From Hydractinia symbiolongicarpus (Eukaryota; Cnidaria; Hydrozoa; Anthoathecata; Hydractiniidae): DNA of 64,000 nucleotides. Positions 22,582-32,906 of this stretch are shown here, piece after piece. A model generated the notes under the pieces. That model was given only the letters and a program-made list of their open reading frames with translations. It was not told where the DNA came from and made no database searches. The translations under genes were made by a program, and so were the position numbers. How positions within the stretch are numbered: position 1 is the stretch's first letter; every line of letters starts with the position of its first letter. The stretch lies in the NCBI RefSeq assembly GCF_029227915.1, contig NC_079887.1, positions 11,594,001-11,658,000 of the forward strand, read 5' to 3'.

Positions 22582-23272
22582 GAGCCTGATTATATGAGTA
22601 GAGTTGGCTCGGCGTTGACTCGCCATATGCTCAGCATGATAAAATTAAACAGCTCGGCATAATGGCAGATCACTACAAAAAATATTTGACATTATATGAG
22701 GTGAGTCAACCCACCTAGGCGAGCTGGCTCGTTTTTTCAACCCGGGACAGGTTGGTTAGATGGGTTGACTCGGTTCATATAACATAAATTTGCCGAGCCA
22801 GGGCCGGGTTGAAAAAGAAGAGCATGCGCATTGTGATCCAAAACAGAGGAAAAGCAATAATGGCAAGCAAAGCAGCAGACATGAAGTTTAAATGGACTTT
22901 AGAACTTGTGGAGCAAATTATGTTGGTGTTTCAAACGTTTTAAGAGTTTCCTTCGTTTTGTTAAAAAATATGTCAATATGTTCTGTATTAGGCGATTTCT
23001 TCGAAGCAATGACAAATACAGAACACCTTGGAATTAGAATAACAAATTATTGGCGACCAAAATACTTAATGATAATTTTGATTTAATTTCGCTTGTTTGT
23101 TTACATCTTGCATCCGCCATTTTTAAAAAATTATGCGCACTTTTTTTCAACCCGGCACCAGTGTAGGTCTTCACCCGGGTTGACTTTTCCCATAAAATGC
23201 GTAATTTTTTCAAACGGGTTGACCCACCAACCGGGCCAACACCGAGCCAACTCGCCTCATATAATCAGGCTC
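22582..23272. mobile_element. 0.69 kb MITE with a SANT-like gene fragment
   Basis: The left end GAGCCTGATTATATGAG is inverted at the right end (CTCATATAATCAGGCTC), and the repeat continues with GAGTTGGCTCGG. Flanks are TTA on the left and TTG on the right, close to a 3-bp Harbinger-type duplication. The interior is full of GAGCCGGG/CGGGTTGA words. A + frame from 22860 (MASKAADMKFKWTLELVEQI) looks like the start of a transposon SANT/Myb-like protein and stops after 27 residues, so this is probably a deletion derivative of a larger element. Confidence 0.7.
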
Positions 23273-23325
23273 TTGGCAACACGAATTATCTAAAACGTAA
23301 ACATTATTTGTTTAATACAAGAATC

Positions 23326-23541
23326 ATGGGAAGTACCCAGCTCAACTGTCAGCACTTGTTTGAACAATGTGGTATTGTTAAATGCAATAAAGAAGAAGAT
23401 AAAATTGATTTTGAAGGTCTTATACAAGCTCGTCAGCTTACAGATAAAATATCGACGATAGCATTCAAGCATACGGACCAAAAATCAACGAAAACGAAAT
23501 CGGCTGGGGAAAAAAAGAGAGGGAAGCATCAATGCTGTTAA
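23326..23541 (+). CDS. Small protein or last exon ending in a basic-Cys-Cys tail
   Basis: Open frame of 71 codons starting MGSTQLNCQHLFEQCG and ending EKKRGKHQCC. A polybasic stretch before a terminal Cys-Cys is typical of prenylated small GTPases (Rab-like), and LTDKISTIAF could be their C-terminal helix, but the G-box motifs are absent, so this would have to be only the last exon. The upstream sequence is a MITE, which may have interrupted the gene. Whether the first Met is a real start is uncertain. Family not recognised. Confidence 0.35.
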   Translation: MGSTQLNCQHLFEQCGIVKCNKEEDKIDFEGLIQARQLTDKISTIAFKHTDQKSTKTKSAGEKKRGKHQCC

Positions 23542-23544
23542 GTA

Positions 23545-24390
23545 AGTTGCTGATAATGTTTCTGATGACGAGAAGAAAAAAAAACATTTTAAATATCGAA
23601 ATTATAGTTTCCTTGTTAAATTTTTTAGATGATATTGTTTATTTTTTTATTTTGTAAAGACAGAAGGACAGGAAAACAAGGATGTCACCTTTGCGGTGAA
23701 ATCTCGTCTAAAAGTCTCTACAAATGACATTTTTATAAGACGGAAAGTTTTTGTACCGATAGTGTCCGTTTTAGAGAGATTTTACTGTATTTGACAATTT
23801 CGTTGCAGCTAACGACTTGGCTAGTTTCACTTTTTAATACAAAACAACTTTAGTAAAAATCCAATTGGAGAAAACATAGTGAAAATAACAAAAACAATAA
23901 TATTCGCTTGATATATGTTAAATTATTATTTCTAACGTGTAAAAAGAAATACAAAGACGCATATTTTTAAATACAAGATTTTGAAAGTCTGAAATCGTTA
24001 CATCAAGGTAAAACAATAAACAGGTGCATGTCACAATAAATCTTAACAAAAAAATCCGTGTTTCTTGTGAACGAATTTCAGCTAACACCTGGTAGTAACC
24101 AATATAAATTAAGGGTTTCAACAAAAACATATAAAAATTTTTCTTTCTTTCTTTACAAACAAGAAATTATCACAGACCAAAGTAAATCCACCATACACAT
24201 CAACATATTTTCATTCCAACATTTTTTTACAGTTTGTTAGACCCTTTTCGAAAACACTGCTTTACTTCAGCCAAAGAATTATCAACTTCTCGAAACTTGA
24301 ACCGCGATTGGGGGCTTAGAACAAGGCACAGATGGTCGATGTTGGGTACCGTTGGGTAACCCATGTTTGTAACAACTTAGTCTTCAGGAG
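23545..24390. other. No gene seen; GC-richer patch next to GPCR 3
   Basis: Mostly AT-rich. From about 24300 the base composition rises toward 50 percent GC and continues into the 3' end of GPCR 3, suggesting an inserted repeat. Confidence 0.4.
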
Positions 24391-25359
24391 TTATGCAATG
24401 CCAACTGCAGGGCTCTTTTTTGCCCAATTTCGCCCGGACATTTGCGGAACCGGTCTTTTAAGAGTTAAAATTCGTTTTAATTTATTCTTAACATCTCTGT
24501 TGAATGACGAGTATAAAATCGGATCTGCAACAGAGTTTAAATTCCACCATGCATAAACAAACAGGAATGAATTTTCATTTACACATGAAAAAGTTCCAAC
24601 AATATAACTGAACAACATTACACCAACCATAGGTAACCATGTAGCTAAAAATGATAACATTAAACTCAAACAGACACGCAAAGAGCGCAACTGTCTCTTC
24701 GCTAATCGTTGTCTTTCCTTTGTGTTTTCTGTATGATCATTTGAAACTGTTAATTTCACGATGTCTTTAAATTGTTTCCGTGTTTGTATATAGACAATAC
24801 TGTTCGCATATACAACAAAACACAGTACCGGAGGAATTGTTACTGCAGATGTTAACATGCTTAGTGATTTTTCTTTGGTGAAATATACGATCCATCCAAT
24901 GGTGTAGGGCGTACTACCAATGAGGAGTGTGTAAAAAACTAATGTTTTGGCCTTACAATTTTGATAAAAGAAAGGATATCGAATAGCCATAAAACGGTCA
25001 ACGACGATTAAAAGCATATTTATGAAAATGGAACATACAATTAAGTTCCAAGACAATTGAATATAAAACCGCCATGTAACGTCCATGCTGACAGTGTATA
25101 ATGATGCTTTTTTTGTAAAAATTACACTGACAGCCTCGATAAAACCATAGAAGCCATTTAGAATGTGAGATATAAAGAGAGACAAAGCAAATTTGTTTGA
25201 CCGTCTGCTACGTAAGTGTTTGTCGTAAGAAATTAAAGAAAGTAACAAAGAATTTAGAATGACGGTTGGAACTATTATAAACCAAATGACGTATGTAAAA
25301 TAAGTGACGGAAAGATCATTGACGTCTCTATCAATACTATTGGTCATATTACAAGCCAT
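24391..25359 (-). CDS. Rhodopsin-family GPCR, paralogue 3
   Basis: Single exon. The frame opens at 25383, but the Met at 25359 (MACNMT) aligns with the starts of both paralogues and is chosen, giving 322 residues. Landmarks agree with the other two: His65 in TM2, DRF with AIRYPFFYQN, QTRKQFKDIVKLTVSNDHTE in loop 3, TWLP in TM6, a Cys in extracellular loop 3 (GTFSC), DPILY in TM7, no Cys at the top of TM3. After KLKRILTL the tail changes to VPQMSGRNWAKKSPAVGIA, unlike either paralogue and encoded by GC-richer DNA; a repeat insertion probably supplied the present C terminus. It lies about 4.6 kb from paralogue 2, same orientation. Confidence 0.88.
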   Translation of the reverse strand: MACNMTNSIDRDVNDLSVTYFTYVIWFIIVPTVILNSLLLSLISYDKHLRSRRSNKFALSLFISHILNGFYGFIEAVSVIFTKKASLYTVSMDVTWRFYIQLSWNLIVCSIFINMLLIVVDRFMAIRYPFFYQNCKAKTLVFYTLLIGSTPYTIGWIVYFTKEKSLSMLTSAVTIPPVLCFVVYANSIVYIQTRKQFKDIVKLTVSNDHTENTKERQRLAKRQLRSLRVCLSLMLSFLATWLPMVGVMLFSYIVGTFSCVNENSFLFVYAWWNLNSVADPILYSSFNRDVKNKLKRILTLKRPVPQMSGRNWAKKSPAVGIA

Positions 25360-25733
25360 TTTTCTTTTAAAGAAACAGATCAAATCAGCAACGTTTTCGT
25401 TTCTATTCTTGCAGAACTAATATTTATTTTCAGTTGGTGTATTCAATCTAGGAGATTAAATGTTATTGTTTTTCAAAATTTAATCTATTTAATTACTTCG
25501 GCAGATGTTGTGTGAAAAAAAGAGAAAGAAAATATTAAACTTTTTTTATACTTTAAAGATAAGAAACCATGCTTTGATTGTTTCCGCTAACGCTATAAAA
25601 GAATTTCATATTTGGATACCAAACTATTCTGTTCATAAGAAAAGCAACTGGTCCAGGTGCGCTGTGTACCACTCTAACTTGACTAAAACTCAAACTCTGC
25701 TATGTTTCTAAGTGTTAAAGGTACGTCACATGT

Positions 25734-25795
25734 AGCCTGGAAATGAACAAGAGGATAGCCTGGAAATGAACAAGAGGATAGTCTGGAAATGGACA
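25734..25795. repeat. Short tandem repeat
   Basis: AGCCTGGAAATGAACAAGAG with its GAT tail occurs about two and a half times in direct order. Confidence 0.8.
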
Positions 25796-25799
25796 ACAC

Positions 25800-26985
25800 T
25801 TAGCAGTCATCGAATTCCTATTTTTTTAAAAAACCATTTATTCTGTTATTTTAGCCAAAGTTGTGGAAAACTAAATTTTTGGAAGAGGCATTACACCCGA
25901 ATTACCGCATCGCTGTTAGCACTCCACTTGATCACGCTATTAACCTGCACCAAGAGGCCCACGAAAGTATGGAACAGTGTTTATCAAAATCAATTTCAGA
26001 TGAAATTCCTTTTGATTTTCTTCTATTATTATTATTTAACCAGTAATATTGACTTGAAACTCAAGAGCTAACACCAATCTAATTCCCAGGACTTTTTAAA
26101 TTTATTACGTTATACACCACTCCAATTAATATCTAATTGTGAACTGATTAGTGAACTGTACCACTATCGACACCCAAAAATTGATTATTTACTTTTTACG
26201 CTAATCTAATGATTGATCTAGCCAAAAAAAATTGTAGCCAGATCAAAGCCACATCTGCATTTTTAGAAAAGTTTAGTAGGAATACGGTCCAGCCAATACA
26301 GGCGTTCTTTTTTGGGTGGGGGTTTTAAGGAATGTATTTATTTTGTAAGATGACCAAACATTTTGTGAAACAAATACTTTGGGGCCGGGTAGAAGTAGTA
26401 GGCAACCTCGTTCTCAGAACTTTTGTCTCTCGCCGACGCTGCGCTTATTGACGATAATGAGAGACATAAAACCTTGGAAACGAGATCGTCTGAAAAGCTA
26501 ATTTATTTTGTTCTGGAATATTTTTGTTTACATATTTTGCGTATTTGTTCTTGTGCTCATATTTCTCAACATGCATTGACGTAAATCAAAAACTACTCTC
26601 CCGTGTATTTTAATGCCGAAAAAGGGTGTATGGCTAATTTTGAGATACACGTGGCTGATTTTAAAATATACATGTGAACTAGCCCTCAGATGCATTTTGT
26701 GCACACTCTTTTTTTATAAAGCCAGTGAAATTTTAGTGAGCTACATTTTTCCATGACTTGCGCTTCGATTTTTCTTATTTTGTTTTTATTTACGTGGCGT
26801 CTTAATAAACACAGCAAGCGTTTTAGACTGTATTTTTCCTACTATAGCAAGGAATTTCCTTTGCTTTGTGCTTTAAAAACAGTCAAGCTAACAAAAAAAT
26901 AAATAAATAATAATAATAAAAAATGCAAAACAATCTAAATTTTTACATTTTTATCATATATAGATCATTGTTAAACAAACTGATC
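25800..26985. other. No gene seen
   Basis: AT-rich spacer upstream of GPCR 3 and left of the 2.37 kb inverted-repeat element. The frames at 25861-26071 have no recognisable domain. Confidence 0.4.
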
Positions 26986-27184
26986 TAAGGGGGATTTTTA
27001 CGAAGCGAATTGAGCGGCGAATTCGAAGGCGAATTGTGTCTGAGCATGCGGAGTTCGATGCAAAATCAAAACAAGAAACCTTGACGGTTTGAAACACTCG
27101 TCGTTTCTGTATATGTGCATGTTAATGAGTATTCTATTACTTATATTTTGCGAAATGGCGACAAAATCGCTAAATGGACATATC

Positions 27185-27225
27185 GCTTTACGGCCGTAGT
27201 TCAGCGGGCGCGGGTTCAACTACCA
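27185..27225 (+). other. tRNA-like A-box/B-box fragment
   Basis: GTAGTTCAGCGG, resembling a tRNA A box, is followed almost at once by GCGGGTTCAACTACC, resembling a B box. The spacing is far too short for a tRNA and no cloverleaf forms. It may be a remnant of a tRNA-derived SINE. Confidence 0.25.
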
Positions 27226-27892
27226 AGTGAAAAGTTTTGTTCATCGGACGGACGATCATATATATTGCGCAATATCCTCAGATTGCTCAGAGCGCGCGTT
27301 CAAATACCCATGAACCGGCTTCGCAGCTGTGCGGTTCGTTAAGCACGGTCTCACGTCTCCGTAACACGTGACTATCCACACATAACTGTCTCACACTACG
27401 TTTCCCCGAGGCGACTATCCATACATCACCGCTGTCTTCGCGCTACACTTTCCTAAGGCTGAGAACGTTTCAATGCGTTGTTTTCACGACACATCGTGAT
27501 CGAGATTTTCGAAAGAAAAATGATTTCAGAAATTTCAAAACAAAATGCGCATACCCGAAACTTTCTCACACCAATGTGTCATGGATTAGGCAACAGAAAT
27601 AATTAAGCGCGTAACTTATTGCATCAATTAACCACAAGACTTGAAAACTTATCCGCGTAGAGAGATTTACCCATGGTTTCACAAATCGATTATAAATTTC
27701 ATGATTAGTACGCAAATAATTTTGAGTCATAAATATTGTTTCGAATAATGCATTAATACATAAAAAATTAATACAAACATTGTTCCGCTGACGTTTTCAC
27801 GAAGTAGCAACCTGCTCCACAAGATTGTTCTATAACATTCTGCATGTCAATCGTATATGTCCCAGCATAGAACGTAATGCGTTTTCTTTGCA

Positions 27893-28701
27893 TTATAAGA
27901 TTAGGCAAGTCTGCATGTGAGTCGTATATGTCCCAGCATAAACATGATCAAGGATAGCACCAGCTAGATGAGTAGGTCCTGGTACAATTTGTGTATAATC
28001 ATTCATGATATCTGCTAATTCTGGCTGGTCAGCTTGGGCATTTATATTGAAATCTTCAAGTATAACATGTATGTCAGCACTTGCAATTTTCCTTGACAGC
28101 ATGTTGTAAAATGTCTGCAGATGACTGTTAACTTTTCTGTAAATAACCATGACATTAAGAACATCAAATGAAAAGGACGGTTTGCGAAGTGAAACAGAAC
28201 TGACCCCAGGATTATCATGAACATTATGAACCAATATATGCTTTCGAAAACACAATGAACTGTTTCTGAATTCATTTGTCCATGAGCTAAGAAGTAATGT
28301 TCATCACCCAAAAGAGCTGACGTAATACTCAGGAAACTTATAGCAAGTTGAAAACAATCAATATTGATGTTGGTAACTCATAACATGCCAAGGGTCTGTT
28401 GAAATTTGACTGCTTAAAATTAGCATCACCATGTTCTAAGATGTTATCTAAATCAAATGACTAAATCAAATGATATTCAAAAAGAAATTCTTTTGAGTTG
28501 GGACCAACATATAGCTAGAAGAGCATTGCACATACACTGAATACCAGCAGTTTCACCAAACTTTTTGTCGCCTTGATTAAATGACCCATTGACTGATTTA
28601 ATATGGTAAGCCGGACCTGGATTAGATTCAATATCCCCGCACAAAAATAATAGAAGTTTGTGCAAGAAAGAAGATATCGTAAAAACATGGCAGAAAAACA
28701 T
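27893..28701 (-). pseudogene. Transposon polyprotein remnant: 2A-like, protease-like and endonuclease-like parts
   Basis: Read on -, from 28701: a hydrophobic leader, then CGDIESNPGP (2A-like), then SVNGSFNQGDKKFGETAGIQ with CNALLAICW, and after a frame shift DLDNILEHGDANFKQSN and CYELPTSI. This matches, from memory, an N-terminal cysteine-protease-like region (related to Peptidase C76 domains) of large cnidarian transposon proteins that also carry a PIF1-type helicase. After further shifts come HILVHNVHDNPGVSS, LNVMVIYRKVNSH, ILEDFNINAQ and PTHLAGAILDHVY, the C-terminal half of an endonuclease/exonuclease/phosphatase domain (LGDFNIN and PTH..G..LDHV are its signatures). Everything expected between these parts is absent, and several frame shifts show decay. 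Confidence 0.6.
28612..28635 (-). other. 2A-like ribosome-skipping motif
   Basis: Encodes DIESNPGP, which fits the D-x-E-x-N-P-G-P consensus, after a Leu/Phe-rich stretch (LLLFLCG). In 2A peptides the ribosome skips the Gly-Pro bond. Similar sequences are known at the N termini of some retroelement proteins, where they may act as signal or skipping peptides. Confidence 0.65.
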
Positions 28702-29579
28702 AATTAGCTAGTTACATGAAATAAAATAATACACTAAGTCAATGGATTGATGAATAATATTCAGCACGACGTACCTTGGTACTTAAAGCAGATTCCCCAG
28801 GTATTGAAAGTCTTCTCGATCTAGCAGTTTTAAATTTCAGTGATTGAAGGTAGACTTTGCAGAACAACAACACACTAGGCACACTTTGTACAACAACAGT
28901 AGGTCTAGCAAGATAGCAGATTGCAATAAAGCAAGATAAATATTCCAGCGATACTTTATATTTATATTTATATTCCGCTACTATTTTTTAAAAGAACTTC
29001 GTAGAAATGTGAAAACACAGCTAAGAATGCCTCGATTCTCAGCGGGCAGTGCGCATGCTTCGACTTCAGCGGTAGCGATGCATAAACGACTGGTCTGTTG
29101 TTTGCAAAATACGGGTTAAGACACGCACAACGTGATAAGAAGCGGGAAATAGGGTCGCGGAAAAAAAGAAGAATTATGGCGCGGGGGAGCGGGTAAGTTA
29201 CGATATTCGGTCAGATCGCATGTCACTTTTGGTCGCACAAGCCGAAACCAATACACTCCTGTCCTCCGGGACGAGTGTAACAAACAAAAATGCGCATGCT
29301 CAGATACAATTCGCCGTCGAATTCGCCGTTCAATTCGCTTCGTGAAAGCCCCCCTTTAAACATAAATGGTTAGATGAGTCTGTTTTGCTTTGATTTTCAT
29401 GGAGAGCAATTTACACTGGTTTTGCTGCATTAGGTGACAAGAAGTTTTTTTATTTCATTACACTGAATAAATCTAAGCCCAACCTTGTTGTTGTTCTTAT
29501 TTTTTACCTAGCCTGATTGTTATAAAGTGTGTTCTTATAAAACAGAGAGTGTATTTTTGGTCATTTTGATAATGGTGTT

Positions 29580-30481
29580 AGGTGAATTCCCGGAGAGTTG
29601 CCCCCGGTGTCCCCCCCCCCTCCCCCAGTAAACTGTCCTCCTGGAAGATTGCCCCCGGAGATTTACCCCCCGGAGGATTGCCCCCCCGGAGGATTGCCCC
29701 CTGGAAGATTTCCCTCCGATAAAATGACTTGTATTTTTTTAAAAAAAATCAGGAAAAGAATTTTTGTTACGTGTTCAGCCTGGAATTGGTCTTATTTGGT
29801 TCGTATATATTTTAGCCATTTTCAGCCTTTTGCTGCTATAAAAATATTTTAATAAAAAAAAATGTATTTTGTTCTAAAACAGTATGTTTTTTCTTTTTAA
29901 AACACAGTTTTCGCTATGCTGCAAATGATAAATCTATGAAGAATAGGACAATCGTTATTCAAACGAAATAACAAATTCTTTATAGCAATAAAAGAGACAA
30001 ATTCGCTTAAAAACGACATAAAGTAAAAGTGTAACAAACTTATTTAAAAATCAGTATAAATGCTAAACTAAATACAATGTACAAAGTATTACAAAGCCAA
30101 GTTATGGGCAATAGGTATTCCATGATACGATGATTGGGGTGGAGTCATCTACGATATGCAAAATTCTGGCGTTATTGTCAAGATATCGTCTTCGTCGAGG
30201 TGGAGCAGGATGTCCTCCAAGATGTTGAAGTATCGAAATACGAACAATAGCCACATCTCCTATTTGCATAATAGCCAATATCGTCACTTAAACAGCTGTT
30301 AGGGCGTGTACAAAATATATAAAAGAATAAAAAAATTGAAGATCAGTTGACAATTTTTTTCTTCTTTTTTTGGTGGGGAGGGGGGCAATTCTTCGGGAGG
30401 GGTGGGGGTAATTCTCCGGGGGCAATCTTCCAGGGGGAAATTTACTGAGAGGCAATTCATCGGGGGTGGGGCAATTCTCCT
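29580..30481. mobile_element. Foldback-like element with G/C-rich iterated ends
   Basis: The left arm (about 29580-29720) is made of words such as GGAAGATTGCCCCCGGAG. The right arm (about 30370-30481), read inverted, has the same order: GAATTGCCCC, CAGTAAA, CCTGGAAGATTGCCCCCGGA, ATTACCCCC. The arms are about 110-140 bp and of strongly skewed composition in an AT-rich genome. The interior (about 650 bp) has no recognised gene; a minus frame at 30102-30287 has an Arg-rich stretch but no known domain. Confidence 0.7.
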
Positions 30482-30489
30482 TTTCCTCC

Positions 30490-31960
30490 TCTTCTTTTGA
30501 AAATAAATATAAGACCCTGTTTGAGTGTTTCGCTCATTTCATTGCATTTAATTTGTTTGTCAAAGATAACGAAGCTAATATACCATCCAAGTCACTTAAT
30601 TTAACCTTGAAGGAAAAGTCTTCCCTTTAAGATTCACCAACACGCTCAATGTTAACGTGGGGTGTGATTCAGTCAAAAAGCCTGAAATTGAAAATATTTC
30701 GTTAACTTTTTTTTTATTTCTCAATATCCGGTTATCAATTTTGTTTATACTTCAGTAGGTAAGCGATTTCTCCACTTGCTAAGCGACTAATTTTCGTAAA
30801 TATAGATTTCATCTTAATCAAATGCGTTATAACTATTTAATATCCTTTTTATGTACATACAAAGTCAAGATCATACCTCTTTTCCAAACTTTCAATTAAT
30901 AATTTTACTTATGTGAGTGGATGTACACGATTTTTAGAAGTTTCTTATTCGGTTTTTTATTTTTTGTTAAAATATATTAATCAATGATAGTTCTAAATAT
31001 TTTTTAATTTATAGGATTTGTTAATTTATAAATTTTAAGAAAGTCGCTTGCTTCATTTTCAAACATACTTTATAGCTTTTTAATTCATTCCTTTTGTTTT
31101 ACCTGAAAAAAATAAAAACATTCAATCTTTAAATGCGTTTGAAATAAATTTGTCTCTGCAAAATAATAGCTTCATTTAAAAAGAAGTTTTTCTTTTAAAA
31201 CAATTTTCTCAAATAAAGAAGCCAAATATGAAAAAAATTCTTATTTAAAAAATAGTCGTAACAATGTAGTTGTAAAAGTTTCTTAATTTTTTGAGATTCT
31301 ACATGTAAATTTCTTATAAGCTGATTTCTTATAGTATAATAAGAACGTGTATGTTAAAGGTCAAATAAACATGTCGACATTTGTTACAACGACACTAATA
31401 ACATAGATTGGATATGCAACGGAGAGTAGCTATTGCTTAAGTTGTGCTCCTTGTATATTTTTAAAAGTATAAAAATATTACATTTGCATAACTTATGTCA
31501 CTAGCACGTCAATTTACGCTTTCATTTTATCCTTTTCGTCTGCTTTTTGTTAGTTTTAGACAAAATAAACTTTGAAGACTCACACGAGCTTAAATAAATG
31601 TCAAGGGTCCTGAATAGCTAAAGTATTTATAGATCTGACTGAAGTTTCTGCCGTTAACACAAAAGCTGACTAATTGAATCGCCTGCAGAAATGTCAATCT
31701 CTGTTAATAGCCTGTATTGATTGTTTCATCTAATTAGTAACGATAAACGCAAAATATTAACGAGGAGACGTGTTGCTAATCGTTTAATAGCGCAACATTC
31801 ATTGCTTTTAATTGTTTTTACTTAGTTCAAATTAATGTTATTCTCCAACTAACCACAAGATAGCTACCGTCAACTCCTGATAAAGTTGTTTACAGATAAA
31901 AACTGTCGTGCTTAGATAGAAAGTAACCCAATGTTTTTGTTTTGTTTTGTGGTATTTTTC
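30490..31960. other. No gene seen
   Basis: AT-rich. The part from about 31550 to 31780 is less repetitive and has several homeodomain-type words (CTAATTAG at about 31731, TGATTG), but nothing that amounts to a defined element. Confidence 0.35.
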
Positions 31961-31969
31961 TTTCTTTGA

Positions 31970-32180
31970 TGCGTTGCCGTCGTCAGTATTGCCGTCGTCA
32001 TACCGATGTCGTTAGCGTCGTCGTTGGCGTTTGTAGTTGCTGTTGTTGTTGTTGTATTTTTTGTTTGTTGTTATTGCTGTCGGCATTGCTATTATTTTTA
32101 TTTTTGTTTTTGTTATTGTTGTTTTTGTTGTTGTTTGTATTGCTGCTTTTGTTTTTGTTATTGTTATTCTTACGTTATTA
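31970..32180. repeat. (GTT)n/(TTTTTG)n and GTC-type simple repeat
   Basis: Starts with GCCGTCGTC words, then runs of GTTGTTGTT and TTTTTGTTTTTG. Open frames across it encode only Leu/Phe or Cys/Val runs and are not genes. Confidence 0.85.
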
Positions 32181-32189
32181 ACAACAGAT

Positions 32190-32860
32190 CACACCTAAAA
32201 CTCAAGCATCGTTTAAATCATTAGAGACAATTAGCAAGAATATAACCATCAATTTGCTGCCCACTTTTTATTAGCATCAAAAAACAAATAGATAAACGAT
32301 AACATCCGCTCTTATTGTATTTCGGAGTAAACATTCGTGACCGAGATTGATCATTAGACTAAGATGCTAATGATTGAGCAATCAAGACAAGGTTACCGCG
32401 AATATGATATGATTTCGGCTGATATGTGATCAGCTATACTACATAAGCTTTTGTTATTTTTGTCTGTTTTTTTTTTAATAAAATAATCAGCCATCGTGTA
32501 ACTAGACAGTTAGAACAAAAAATAACAATAGGAAACCACGTTTTTTATTATAACTGGGGAAAAGGGCTTCAGCCTTAATGTTCTCATATTTTCGCAAAAT
32601 TTGGTGAACTAGCTGACGGATGACGGAAGATATGGATAAGTTTTTATGTAAAAAATGAAATGTTTGCTTTTTAAAATATTGGGGTTGCCTTAAAGGAAGA
32701 AAAGTTTGCGCAGAAAAGAGAATTAAAGATTGTGAATTGAAGCAATGATCCAGGAATATTTCCACAAAATGGCTTGATAATTTTTTTTCATTTGGATCAT
32801 TAAAATTTCCTATTTTGAAAAATTCTTTTGATGCAAATAATTGAGGGGTTTCCTTCCTAT
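32190..32860. other. No gene seen
   Basis: The 141-codon minus frame at 32502-32927 has no recognised domain, runs through a foldback hairpin and mirrors + frames, so I do not call it. Confidence 0.4.
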
Positions 32861-32872
32861 ACTTTATATCCT

Positions 32873-32906
32873 TTAATTTTCGCGCAGCAAAGTGCGCGAA
32901 AATTAA
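32873..32906. repeat. Perfect 14-bp hairpin
   Basis: TTAATTTTCGCGCA (32873-32886) is exactly inverted at 32893-32906 with a 6-base loop. The TTTTCGCG words also occur in the foldback at 61.7 kb. Confidence 0.8.

Larger units (their letters stand above)
26989..29354. mobile_element. 2.37 kb inverted-repeat element with captured coding sequence
   Basis: Left end GGGGGATTTTTACGAAGCGA and, inverted, right end GGGGGGCTTTCACGAAGCGA; similarity continues through GGCGAATTCGA and TCTGAGCATGCG for about 60 bp with fewer than ten mismatches. Flanking pentamers are TCTAA and TTTAA, a possible but imperfect target duplication. The interior is GC-richer than its surroundings and holds, on -, a decayed protein frame (27893-28701). 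No transposase was recognised, so it is probably moved in trans. Confidence 0.7.

Noticed and set aside
23197-23541. A 114-residue protein starting at 23197
   Set aside because: Its first 25 codons lie in the MITE terminal repeat; only the part from 23326 is kept as a candidate.
11957-25383. The three receptors as cnidarian opsins
   Set aside because: The TM7 position of the retinal Lys is Ser/Asn-type (WSLNSV or WNLNSV before DPxxY) in all three.
25360-25383. The upstream Met of GPCR 3 as the start
   Set aside because: The second Met aligns with the MxCNxT start of both paralogues and the extra eight residues have no counterpart.
31942-32224. Cys-, Val- or Leu/Phe-rich proteins
   Set aside because: They are translations of GTT/TTTTTG simple repeats.
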